Assembly: GCA_041398605.1 (NCBI GenBank)
Contig: JAWKUK010000003.1
Location: 310,001 to 374,000 of the forward strand
DNA length: 64,000 nt
Source: JAWKUK01 sp041398605
Lineage (GTDB): Bacteria > Planctomycetota > UBA1135 > GCA-002686595
Reading direction: 5' to 3'
The notes under the pieces were generated by a model. It did not search any database. It was not told where the DNA came from and saw only the letters and a list, made by a program, of their open reading frames with translations. Made by a program: the position numbers and the translations under genes. Below, in pieces: positions 54,260 to 62,685 of the stretch. How positions within the stretch are numbered: position 1 is the first letter of the stretch; each line of letters begins with the position of its first letter.

Positions 54260-55555
54260 CTACGGGGCGACGCGCGGGCCGTTTGGTTCCGGCCCACCTT
54301 CGCCACTCCGTCCATTGAGCCCATTGAGCCCGTTGCGCCCAGTACGCGCTGCGCCCGCGGCCCGGGACGAGCGAGCGAGGCGACGCTCGAGGCGGCCGAC
54401 GGCGATGCGAGCCCGGTCGAGGTCACCCTCAGCGAGCCCAGCCTCCGAGAGCGGCGGCGCGAAGAGCCGCGCATACCACTCCAAGGCGCGCGCGTCCTCG
54501 CGGCGGTCAGCAAAAGCGCGCGCGAGCGCGAGCGCGCGCTGCGCCGGCGGGCCTGCGAGCTGCGCGCCCGTGGCCCGCGATTCCTGCGTCACGCGGCCGA
54601 GGTACGCCGCGAGGATCACGAGCGAGCGCACGTCGTCCAAGTTGTGGCGGAACACGCCCTCGAGGCGGTGCGCGCGGTCAGCGAGGTAATCGAACCACGC
54701 GGCAGGCGCCAGCGCGCCGGGCATGTCGTCGCTGCGCTCGAGGCCGACGAGGTGGCGCTCCATTGTCTGCAAGCGCGCGTTCGGCAGCGCGCCCTTCGTC
54801 AGGCGACGAAAGGGGAAGCACAGGTCGAGGTGGGCGCGCCCTGCAAAGGGCGGCGTGACGCCGTGCACGCGCATCTTGTCCTCCAAGCGGTGCCGGTCGA
54901 ACACCTTGCCAAAGAACGACACGACCGCGGGCGCGGCCGCGATGCGCTCCGCGACCGCTGCGAGCAGCGCCGCTTCGTCCTCGGGCCCGCGCAGGAAGCT
55001 CTGCTGGACGACGAAGCGCTCGCCCTCGAACCAACCCAACCCCACCAGGAACACGTACGTGCCCGCGCCGCCCTCGAGCCCCGTCGTCTCGGTGTCGAGG
55101 TACACCGCGCGCGACAGGTCCACCGCGCCGAGGGTCGGATCCCCTGTGAGCAACGCAAACACATCAGGGTCGACCGCGCGCGCTTCGGCGTAGCGCCACG
55201 CGCCGTGGCTGTCCTGCACCTGCGCGCCTGTCGTGCGCGCAGCAAACGGACCGCGCGGGCCAGCTTCGACGACGAGGTCCGCCGGCGGCCCGACCGTGCG
55301 CGGCGGGTCTCCCACAAGCGGGTGCCCATGCGCGTGTCCACCCTGCGTCGGAGCGTCGTCGGCCGCGCCGCCGCCCTGGCCGCTCGCCGCCGCCGCCGGT
55401 GGGCGCGCGCGCATCAGCCGCGCGCGCAGGTGCTCCGGCAAGCGCGGGATCGGCGCTGGCGTCGGGGGCACGTCCGCCGCGGCCTCGGCGCGGGCCGGTG
55501 AGGGCTCGCGTCGCAGCCGCGCGAGCTTCGCGCGTAGGTCTTCGGGGTGCGCCAT
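54260..55555 (-). CDS. mrfB: Ribonuclease H-like exonuclease, MrfB/YprB-like
   Basis: A 431-residue protein with a DEDD-type nuclease fold. The metal-binding acids are seen in VYLDTETTGLEGG, SFFGKVFDRHRLEDKMRVHG and FRHNLDDVRSLVILAAYLG. YprB of Bacillus subtilis (MrfB) is the 3'-5' exonuclease that works with MrfA helicase to remove mitomycin C adducts. Here the helicase gene lies just upstream with a 12-nt gap. The N-terminal 100 residues are Pro/Ala rich. The C-terminus carries short Asn/Gly repeats (NGLNGLNGRSG). ATG at 55555. Role by homology. Confidence 0.86.
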   Translation of the reverse strand: MAHPEDLRAKLARLRREPSPARAEAAADVPPTPAPIPRLPEHLRARLMRARPPAAAASGQGGGAADDAPTQGGHAHGHPLVGDPPRTVGPPADLVVEAGPRGPFAARTTGAQVQDSHGAWRYAEARAVDPDVFALLTGDPTLGAVDLSRAVYLDTETTGLEGGAGTYVFLVGLGWFEGERFVVQQSFLRGPEDEAALLAAVAERIAAAPAVVSFFGKVFDRHRLEDKMRVHGVTPPFAGRAHLDLCFPFRRLTKGALPNARLQTMERHLVGLERSDDMPGALAPAAWFDYLADRAHRLEGVFRHNLDDVRSLVILAAYLGRVTQESRATGAQLAGPPAQRALALARAFADRREDARALEWYARLFAPPLSEAGLAEGDLDRARIAVGRLERRLARSSRAAGAARTGRNGLNGLNGRSGEGGPEPNGPRVAP

Positions 55556-55567
55556 GACTCAGGCGGC

Positions 55568-58222
55568 TCAGGCGCCTCCGCTCGCCGCGCCGCGCGGTGC
55601 GCGGCCCAGGTCCTCGGGGGTCTCCGCGCCGTCCGCGTCGTCCACCGATGGCGCGAGGGTCTCGACGTCCACAGCTTCGGGCGTCGGCCCGTGCGCGAGG
55701 TGCCGCAGCACACGCTGGGTCATGTCCTTACCGTGCGGACCGACCTCGGCGGAGGGACCGACACACGCGGGGCAGCCCGCTTCACAGTCGCAGCGCTCAA
55801 CGACATCCAGCGCGGCACGCGCGATGTCGCGGAAGCCCGCGAAGAAGAGCTCGGAGAGCCCGACTCCGCCTTGCACTTTGTCGTACAGGAAGATCGTCGG
55901 GCGCCCGAAGCGCGGCGAGCGCACGTGCGTCGACAGGCCGAGGTCCGAGGGCTGGCAGCGCACGAACAGCGGCGCTACGCGGCGGATCAGCTCGCCCACC
56001 GCCCGCCATGCTGCGCCCTGGTCGCCGCCGGCGAGGCCGAGCTCGAGCGCGGACGACTCCGAGAGCGTCACCAGGAACGCCTCAGTGTCCAGCTCTTCGG
56101 CGGGCAGGTGGATGTCCCCAGCGCCGACGTTCTCTCGCGTGTAGAAGCGGATCTTCTTATAGAGCGTCGCGACGGTGGTGACGTGCACCTCGCCGCGCCA
56201 GAGCGAGTAGTCCTCGCCCACCTGCGGCGACGCCTCGCGCGGCGCGCCCTCTAGGCCCGGCTGCAGCGCGGCCCGGCACACGGCGTCCATCACATAGCGC
56301 GCGCGGTCGCGCGAGCTGCACTCCTCGAGCCGCAAGACGCGCACATCCGTGTCCGACTGCGCATCGGTGTAGTAGTCGGACTCGACCTCTTTGACGTACG
56401 CGCGGCGGTTGGCGTAATCGAAGCGCTCGACGCGCCACGTCACGCCTTGCACCTGATAGATCGCGCCCTCGTGGACCGTCGTGATGGAGCTCGGCCGGTC
56501 CGTCTCGCCGATCGCCTTCTCGGTGCCCTGCTCCAGGATCAGCACGTTGTCGAGCTCGCCGCCCGCGAGCGAGACGTCCTGCGCCGGGTAAGCGTCCGCC
56601 ATCCAGTACCACGTGCGGTCGCGGCGCAAGAGGAACCCAGACTCGTCGGCGAGGTAGTCGAGGACCTCCGCCGCGTGCGGGACTGCGCCGTACTCGGGCT
56701 CCCGCGCGAGGCCCCCCTGTGCGTCAGCATGGAACGGCAGCTCGAACGCAGCGCACTTGAGCTGCTCCGACAACAGGACGAGGTTGTCCGGGTCGACGCC
56801 GAGCGCCTCGCGCGGCGCCTCGAAGAGGTACTCGGGGTGGTGCGCCAGGTACTGGTCCACCGGCTCCGAGCGCGCGATCTGTATGACGAGGGAGGCGTTG
56901 CCCCGGCGCCCGACGCGCCCCGCGCGCTGCCAGAAGCTCGCCTGGCTGCCCGGGTACCCGACGAGCACGGCGACGTCGAGCGCGCCGATGTCGATCCCGA
57001 GCTCGAGCGCGTTCGTTGACACGACGACCTTCACCGAGCCGTCCTTCAGCCCCGTCTCGATCTCCCGCCGCATGTCGGGCAGGTAACCGCCGCGGTAGCC
57101 GCGCACCTCGCTCGGTCGCAAGCCCATCGCCTTCGCGCCCTCCTTCAGGTAGCGCGTCAAGACCTCGACCGCCGTGCGCCGCCCGCAGAAGAAGATCGTC
57201 TGGTGGCCGGGACCGCAGACCGCGCGCGCGAGCTCGCGCGCCTCCTCGAGGGCGCTCGCGCGCAGCCCCGCGACGGGGTTCAAGAGCGGCGGCTCGTACA
57301 CGCCGAAGTAGCGCTCGCCCGACGGTGACGCGTCTTCGGACACGACCGCGACGTCGCGCCCGAACAACGAGCGCGCGTGGGCGCTTGGGTCGCGCAACGT
57401 CGCGGACGACGCCAGGAAGCGCGGGTCCGCGCCGTAATGGCGCGCGATGCGCAGCAGGCGGCGCAAGACATTCGCGACGCTCGATCCGAACACACCGGAG
57501 AGCGTGTGCACCTCGTCGATCACGATGTAGCGCAGGTCGCGAAAGAGCTCGGCCCACTTCGCGTGGTTCGGCAGGATGCCCTGGTGCAGCATGTACGGGT
57601 TCGTCAGCACCATGTGGCCGCGGTCGCGCAACGTCCGCCGCACGCTAGGCGGGGTGTCGCCGTCGTAAGTGAAGGCGTGCCAGTCCCGGGCTCCTGATTC
57701 CGGGTGATGCTCGCACAAGGCCTCGACCATCGCCGTCAGGCCCGCGGTCTGGTCCTGGGACAGGGCCTTCGTCGGGTACAGGAAGAGCGCGCGCGCGCGG
57801 CCGCCCGACTCGAGCAGCGCCTGCAGCACCGGCGCGGTGTAACAGACCGTCTTGCCCGACGCCGTCGGCGTGGAGACGAGCACGTCGCGCCCAGCGAGCG
57901 CGAGCTCGATCGCCCGCGCCTGGTGCGCGTAGGGCTGCTGCATGCCACGGCGCTGCAGCACGTCGACGAGGCGCGGGTCGAGGCGCGCGGGCCACGGCTC
58001 GGTCACCCCTGGGCGCGGCGGCTGCTTCCGCCAGTGCACGATACGGGCGCGCCACCGCGGCTCGTCCGACAACGTCCGCACGATGTCCAAGACGCTGCGG
58101 GCGCGCCCGCGCTGACGCGCCCCGCCGACGCCCGGCCGACCGAGCCCCGCCGGAGCGCTCGCCTCCAGCGCCCCAACGGTCGCCTTCGCGCCAGCAGCCT
58201 CCTGCGAATGACCTGGGTCCAT
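55568..58222 (-). CDS. mrfA: DEAD/DEAH-box helicase with DUF1998, MrfA/YprA-like
   Basis: An 884-residue SF2 DNA helicase. Motif I STPTASGKTVCY, Ia LYPTKALSQDQ, II YIVIDEVHTLSG, III LASSATLRDP, IV IFFCGRRTAVEVL, V VSTNALELGIDIGALD and VI QRAGRVGRRG are all seen. The C-terminal DUF1998 region ends in a four-Cys cluster CDCEAGCPACVG, as in MrfA. In B. subtilis MrfA-MrfB repair mitomycin C adducts independently of UvrABC. ATG at 58222 is used; a GTG at 58261 is in frame. The 12-nt spacing to mrfB suggests one transcript. Upstream, 214 nt separate it from the DUF4340 gene with nothing I can support. Confidence 0.93.
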   Translation of the reverse strand: MDPGHSQEAAGAKATVGALEASAPAGLGRPGVGGARQRGRARSVLDIVRTLSDEPRWRARIVHWRKQPPRPGVTEPWPARLDPRLVDVLQRRGMQQPYAHQARAIELALAGRDVLVSTPTASGKTVCYTAPVLQALLESGGRARALFLYPTKALSQDQTAGLTAMVEALCEHHPESGARDWHAFTYDGDTPPSVRRTLRDRGHMVLTNPYMLHQGILPNHAKWAELFRDLRYIVIDEVHTLSGVFGSSVANVLRRLLRIARHYGADPRFLASSATLRDPSAHARSLFGRDVAVVSEDASPSGERYFGVYEPPLLNPVAGLRASALEEARELARAVCGPGHQTIFFCGRRTAVEVLTRYLKEGAKAMGLRPSEVRGYRGGYLPDMRREIETGLKDGSVKVVVSTNALELGIDIGALDVAVLVGYPGSQASFWQRAGRVGRRGNASLVIQIARSEPVDQYLAHHPEYLFEAPREALGVDPDNLVLLSEQLKCAAFELPFHADAQGGLAREPEYGAVPHAAEVLDYLADESGFLLRRDRTWYWMADAYPAQDVSLAGGELDNVLILEQGTEKAIGETDRPSSITTVHEGAIYQVQGVTWRVERFDYANRRAYVKEVESDYYTDAQSDTDVRVLRLEECSSRDRARYVMDAVCRAALQPGLEGAPREASPQVGEDYSLWRGEVHVTTVATLYKKIRFYTRENVGAGDIHLPAEELDTEAFLVTLSESSALELGLAGGDQGAAWRAVGELIRRVAPLFVRCQPSDLGLSTHVRSPRFGRPTIFLYDKVQGGVGLSELFFAGFRDIARAALDVVERCDCEAGCPACVGPSAEVGPHGKDMTQRVLRHLAHGPTPEAVDVETLAPSVDDADGAETPEDLGRAPRGAASGGA

Positions 58223-58436
58223 CGACCCGCTCGAGCCCTGAACGTCACCGTGTTCGTGCACGCACCCCTCCTGCGTTCCGTTGGCCGACGCGCAGCGCGC
58301 CCGCCTTAACTGGTTAGGGTAGCGCGGCGCAGGGGCGCTGTCGCCACATGGCTCGGGGCGCTGACCACAGGTCCGCCTGGCCCGCGGCCGCAGCCCCCAT
58401 CGAGGCCCGCACCGAAGGCGGCGCAGCGCCCCGGTC

Positions 58437-60278
58437 TCAGGTGCCGCCGTCGGCGAGCGCGCGCAAGGCGACGTAGAGGGTCTGGTCCAAGGCCCGCGCC
58501 CGGCGCACGCCGTGGATCAACTCCACCACCCCGGCGGGGTTGAGGCCGAGCTCCGCCGTCACCTTGGCCCCGTTCACATCGACGAGGTCGATCCGCACCG
58601 GGTCGAGGAGCTCGGTCCGATCCGCGGGCGCGACCTCTCCGTCTGCCTTCAAGAACAGGATCGAATCGAGGAGCTGGCGCAGCTCCCGCGCGGGCACGTC
58701 GGCGTCGCTCGGGCGCCACGTAAAGCCATCGCCTCGCACGTAGCGCTTCATGCGCTCGCCGTGGGTCAAGGTCAGCTCACGCAGCTGGACCTCCTCGACG
58801 TCCCAGACGATGCGGCGCAGGAAGCTCGACGCGTCCTCGGCGAGGACCTCGAGCACGAGCGGGTCGAGGCCGGCGACGACGCCCTCGTCCTCGCGCAGGA
58901 ACGCCTGCAATTCGGTGCCCGCGGTCGAGGTGACCGCAGGTCCGATCCAGCCGCCGTAGCGGTGGTCTCCCACCGGCGTCACCCAGATCCCACCGAGCCG
59001 CTCGGGCGCCGCGCCTTCAGACGCGCGCGGAAAGAGCGTCGCCGCGTCGAGATGGAACAGATACGTCAGCTTGAGGTCGTTCTCGATCCGCGTCAGCAAG
59101 CGCTCGACCGCGGCCGGCTCAGCGGGCACCGCCAGCCGGAACTCCGCCTCGCCCTCTGGCCGCTCGGCGACGGACCAGCGCCCGTCCCGATCGCGCAGGA
59201 GCTTCGTCTGGCGCTGGCCGTTCTCGATCACGACGTCTGCGATCTGATCGCGCCGCACGCGCACGAACTCACGCTCCATGAACTCGACGAGGTTGTCGAC
59301 GCCCTCGACCAACACGTTCCAGTCGCGGGGAGCGACCTCGTAGACGTGCGGCAACCCAGGGTGGCGCGCATAGGTGTTGTGCTCAGCGTCCTGCCCGAAT
59401 TCAACGACCGACTCCGCCCCACGGCGGTCGCGCAGCGACACAGAGAACCACGCAGGCGCGAGGCCGTACTGGGCCAAGTCGGCCTTGGGCAAGTCCGTGA
59501 CGAAGCGCGCGGCGCGCAGCGATGCCAAGCGCCGCGTGAACGGCACCATGATGTCCGCGTCGACGCCAGCGCGGATCGGCGTGTACATCTTCCAGCCCGC
59601 GCCCTCCGCCTGCGCCGTCCAATCGACGGACGGCGACGCATCCGGCAGAAAGATACGACCGCGGCGTGCGACCTCGACGACCACCGAGGGATCGACGCGG
59701 AAGAGCCGCTTGCTGCGCATGTCCGAGAGGTCACGCTCGAGGAGCGTCTCGAGGTTGCGCATCGTGCGCAGCGTGCGGCCAGCGCCCGCCTCGGGGAGCG
59801 CTTCGCCCGCGAACGAGACCGTCCGCAGCGCGAAGACGCGCATCCCGTCGAGGTCGACCGCGCCGCAGCTCACCCGCGTACGACGGATGCGGCCGTCGTC
59901 GAGGGTCTCTTCCGCCTCCATGAAGCCGCGCACGGGCTCGAGGCCCGCAGCCGCGCGGTCCTCAAGCGCTGCTGGCACGGGGCCGGCCAGGTTCTGGCGC
60001 AGGACCTCGAAGGCCTGCTCGACGAACTCCGGCGCCGCGGGGTACGCGAGGGGGTCGGTCAAGAACCACGCACCGCGTGCATCGCGCTCGATGCGCGCGT
60101 GCAAGGAGCGCTCGAGGTTCTCGAAGCGCAGCGCGGTCACACGGGCGGGATCGACGCCCTTGAACAAGGCCTCGACCTCTTCCGTCGGCTGCTCGGCTTC
60201 GAAGCGCGCCTGGCGGTATGCGAAGACGCCGAGCGCGATGACACCAACCAGAAGGAACAGGGTCGTCAGACGGCTCAC
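58437..60278 (-). CDS. DUF4340-domain envelope protein
   Basis: A 613-residue protein with an N-terminal membrane anchor (RLTTLFLLVGVIALGVFAY), then repeated beta-rich modules: VTALRFENLERSLHARIERD, GAWFLTDPLAYPA, YGLAPAWFSVSLRDRRG, VVEFGQDAEHNTYARHPGLPHVYEV. These fit the DUF4340 family often found after Gld-type ABC genes. GTG at 60278 overlaps the upstream stop (GTGA). Function is unknown; the context implies it is the periplasmic partner of the ABC exporter encoded upstream in the same transcript. Confidence 0.85.
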   Translation of the reverse strand: MSRLTTLFLLVGVIALGVFAYRQARFEAEQPTEEVEALFKGVDPARVTALRFENLERSLHARIERDARGAWFLTDPLAYPAAPEFVEQAFEVLRQNLAGPVPAALEDRAAAGLEPVRGFMEAEETLDDGRIRRTRVSCGAVDLDGMRVFALRTVSFAGEALPEAGAGRTLRTMRNLETLLERDLSDMRSKRLFRVDPSVVVEVARRGRIFLPDASPSVDWTAQAEGAGWKMYTPIRAGVDADIMVPFTRRLASLRAARFVTDLPKADLAQYGLAPAWFSVSLRDRRGAESVVEFGQDAEHNTYARHPGLPHVYEVAPRDWNVLVEGVDNLVEFMEREFVRVRRDQIADVVIENGQRQTKLLRDRDGRWSVAERPEGEAEFRLAVPAEPAAVERLLTRIENDLKLTYLFHLDAATLFPRASEGAAPERLGGIWVTPVGDHRYGGWIGPAVTSTAGTELQAFLREDEGVVAGLDPLVLEVLAEDASSFLRRIVWDVEEVQLRELTLTHGERMKRYVRGDGFTWRPSDADVPARELRQLLDSILFLKADGEVAPADRTELLDPVRIDLVDVNGAKVTAELGLNPAGVVELIHGVRRARALDQTLYVALRALADGGT

Positions 60279-61900
60279 GCGCGCCCTCCTTGCTCGGCCG
60301 CTGCGCGCGCAGCGGTCTTGGGCCCGCCCCGCGCGCGCAGGAATGCAATCACAAGGCCGATGAGCAATGCGCCGAGCGGCAGCCATAGCTGCGCCACACG
60401 CACGACCTTCCCGAGCGCCTCCGGCTTGTCGCGCGGCAGGAAGCGCAGGTCCGGGTCACGCGGCGAGACGTTCACTCGGTGGTCGCGGTCCGTCACCCAA
60501 GCGAACGCTGCGCGCCACAGGTCCGTGTTGTACTTGCTCGCTTGGTTCATGAACACGGTCGAGGTGCCGACCAGCGCGATCCGCGTCTCGAGCTCCGCCG
60601 TCAACGCGAGCGGCGTCGCGACCTCCGCGGTCGGGGGCAGCTGTGACGTCGCCATGACGCCGGCTTGGACGATGCCGTACGTCTCGGCGTCGACGTCCAG
60701 CCGCCGGTCGATCGGCGGCGAGTCGAGCCAGACCGGCGCCTGGACGTTGTTCGGCAGCCACGCGATCACCTGGGCGAGGCCGTCCGGCGGCTGGCTGCCG
60801 ACGCGCACCTGGTGCGAGCGCACAAACAGTAGCCCGCGGCCGGCGAGCCGGAACGGCTGCAACATCGGATGCGCGGCGAGCCCGGTCGGAGGGATCGCGA
60901 GCATCTCGCATTCGTCCGCGCCGTCGTAGGGCTTGCCCGACGCCGGATCGAGGACAAACCGCATCAAGGTGCCCTCGCTGACCTGCAGCCCGCGCGGCTC
61001 GACGAGCGCCGGCACATCGCTGCGCCGCATCTCCTCGGCGTCCGGCGCGACCGCGATCACGGCCCTGCCGCCGCGCGCCAGGTAGTCGTCGACGGCCCGC
61101 CGCATGTCGTCGGGCCACGCCTGGGTCGGCGCCAAGATCCCGAGGACCTGGCAGTCCTCTGGCAGCGGCCCGTCCTCGGCGAGGTTCCAGCGATGCACGC
61201 GGAAGCCCTCGCGCTCGAGCGTCTCACCGAGCAAGCCGGCCTGGTAGCCGTCTTCGTCGTCCTTCACGTCGAGCTCGCCGAAGCCGAACGTGAAGTAGGC
61301 GTCGAGCCGGTCGCCCCGCGTGACGTCGAGCAGCGCCTCCACGATCGCCTCTTCCGCGGTAAACGCCGCGACGCTGGGCGCGAGGCCGCGCGCGGGGTTG
61401 CCGATGTTGACCTGGGCGAGGCCGCCCAAGAGCCCGACAAACGTGCGCTGTTCGCCGCGCGAGACGAGCAGCCCGTTCTCGAAGCCCTGGATCCGCAGCT
61501 CGAGGGCGCGCGCGCGCCACGACTCGCGGTCGCTGAGGTCCGCGACCTCGACCTTGATCTTCCCCCCGGCCTCATCTTCGATGAGGGCGAGCCGGGCCTG
61601 CGTGCGCGTCATGAGCTCGTCCGCGATGTTCGTCAGCGGCGGCTCCTCCGGCTGGTACAGGATCTCGATGCGCACGCCGTCGGGCAGCTTCGCGAGCGTG
61701 CCCTGCGTCGCCGTCGCGAGCGTATTGCGCCCTGCGGACGTCAGGTCGAAGCGGTGCCTGAGGCCGGGCCGCGCGGCGACCCAGTTGACGAGCAGGACCG
61801 CAGCGAGCGCGAGCGCCGCCGACAGCGCGACCTGTGCGCCGATGCCGAGCCGCGAGAGCCAGCCTGAGCCCTGCGAGCCGTGACGGGAGGAGAGGCTCAA
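60275..61900 (-). CDS. GldG-like ABC-associated substrate-binding protein
   Basis: A 541-residue membrane protein. An N-terminal helix (QVALSAALALAAVLLVNWVA) leads to a periplasmic GldG-like domain (RHRFDLTSAGRNTLA, YFTFGFGELDVKDDEDGY, VLGILAPTQAWPDDMRRAVDDYLARGGRAVIAV), and a C-terminal helix (LWLPLGALLIGLVIAFLRAR) ends it. TTG at 61900 is chosen: it overlaps the permease stop (TTGA) and has GGAGG 8 nt upstream; GTG at 61909 is the alternative. Members work with an ATPase and permease in gliding and envelope transport; the substrate here is not known. Confidence 0.88.
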   Translation of the reverse strand: MSLSSRHGSQGSGWLSRLGIGAQVALSAALALAAVLLVNWVAARPGLRHRFDLTSAGRNTLATATQGTLAKLPDGVRIEILYQPEEPPLTNIADELMTRTQARLALIEDEAGGKIKVEVADLSDRESWRARALELRIQGFENGLLVSRGEQRTFVGLLGGLAQVNIGNPARGLAPSVAAFTAEEAIVEALLDVTRGDRLDAYFTFGFGELDVKDDEDGYQAGLLGETLEREGFRVHRWNLAEDGPLPEDCQVLGILAPTQAWPDDMRRAVDDYLARGGRAVIAVAPDAEEMRRSDVPALVEPRGLQVSEGTLMRFVLDPASGKPYDGADECEMLAIPPTGLAAHPMLQPFRLAGRGLLFVRSHQVRVGSQPPDGLAQVIAWLPNNVQAPVWLDSPPIDRRLDVDAETYGIVQAGVMATSQLPPTAEVATPLALTAELETRIALVGTSTVFMNQASKYNTDLWRAAFAWVTDRDHRVNVSPRDPDLRFLPRDKPEALGKVVRVAQLWLPLGALLIGLVIAFLRARGGPKTAARAAAEQGGRA

Positions 61901-62685
61901 CCGCGCCACCTCCGGGCTTCGAGCGAGCGCGTCGCGAGGAAGAGGAACAGCGCCGTCCAGCTCATGAAGAAGACGAGCTCGGAGCTATCGAAGACGCCGC
62001 GCTGGAAGGAGCGCTGGAAGTGCCGGATCGCGTCCATGTTGGCGAGGAGGGCGTCGACTTTGAGCCGAATGCTGGCCAGCGCTTCGCCCGAGTCCGCGAA
62101 CAGCGGGACGACGAGGTCCGCCAGCAAGGACCCGAAGTAGGGCAAGAGCATCCAGATGACACAGGCCGCGACCCCGAGGAAGGCGGCCAAGAGCGGGGTG
62201 CCCGTCAGGGTCCCCATCAGAATCCCGAGCGCGACGAAGACCGACGAGAGCAGCACGGCGCCGATGTAAGTCCCGAAGACCGCGGGCCAGTCAGGGTGCC
62301 CGCCGACGCGCGCCATCGCGAAGGCGTAGACGAGCGCCGAGGCCCACATCACGCTCAGGTAGCCGAGCCCCGCGATGAACTTGCCCACGACGACGGACGC
62401 GTCGCTGACGGGCGCGGTCAAGAGGTACTCGAGGGTCCCCGTCCGCGTCTCCTCTGCCACCAGGCGCATCGCGAGGAGCGGCGGAAGCAGCAGCAACCAG
62501 AAGAGGAAGAACCGCCCTGCCATCACTGCGTCGAGGGACGCCGAGACGTTGCCGCCGGACTGCAGCAGGACCGCCCTGAAGGTCATGCCGTTCAGCACGA
62601 GCACCACTAACAAGAGCAGCCAAGCGAACGGGGCCTTGAACAGACCCGCGAGCTCGCGGCGCGCGATGACGAAGACGCCGCTCAC
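61897..62685 (-). CDS. ABC-2 type permease, GldF-like
   Basis: A 262-residue permease with six hydrophobic segments. It starts VFVIARRELAGLFKAPFAWLL, and has FFLFWLLLLPPLLAMRLVAEETRTGTLEYLLTAP, typical of ABC-2 (GldF/NosY) permeases, then VSDASVVVGKFIAGLGYL. GTG at 62685 overlaps the ATPase stop (GTGA). With the ATPase it should form the membrane part of the exporter. Residues near the coupling helix (EETRTGTLE) are intact. Confidence 0.92.
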   Translation of the reverse strand: MSGVFVIARRELAGLFKAPFAWLLLLVVLVLNGMTFRAVLLQSGGNVSASLDAVMAGRFFLFWLLLLPPLLAMRLVAEETRTGTLEYLLTAPVSDASVVVGKFIAGLGYLSVMWASALVYAFAMARVGGHPDWPAVFGTYIGAVLLSSVFVALGILMGTLTGTPLLAAFLGVAACVIWMLLPYFGSLLADLVVPLFADSGEALASIRLKVDALLANMDAIRHFQRSFQRGVFDSSELVFFMSWTALFLFLATRSLEARRWRG

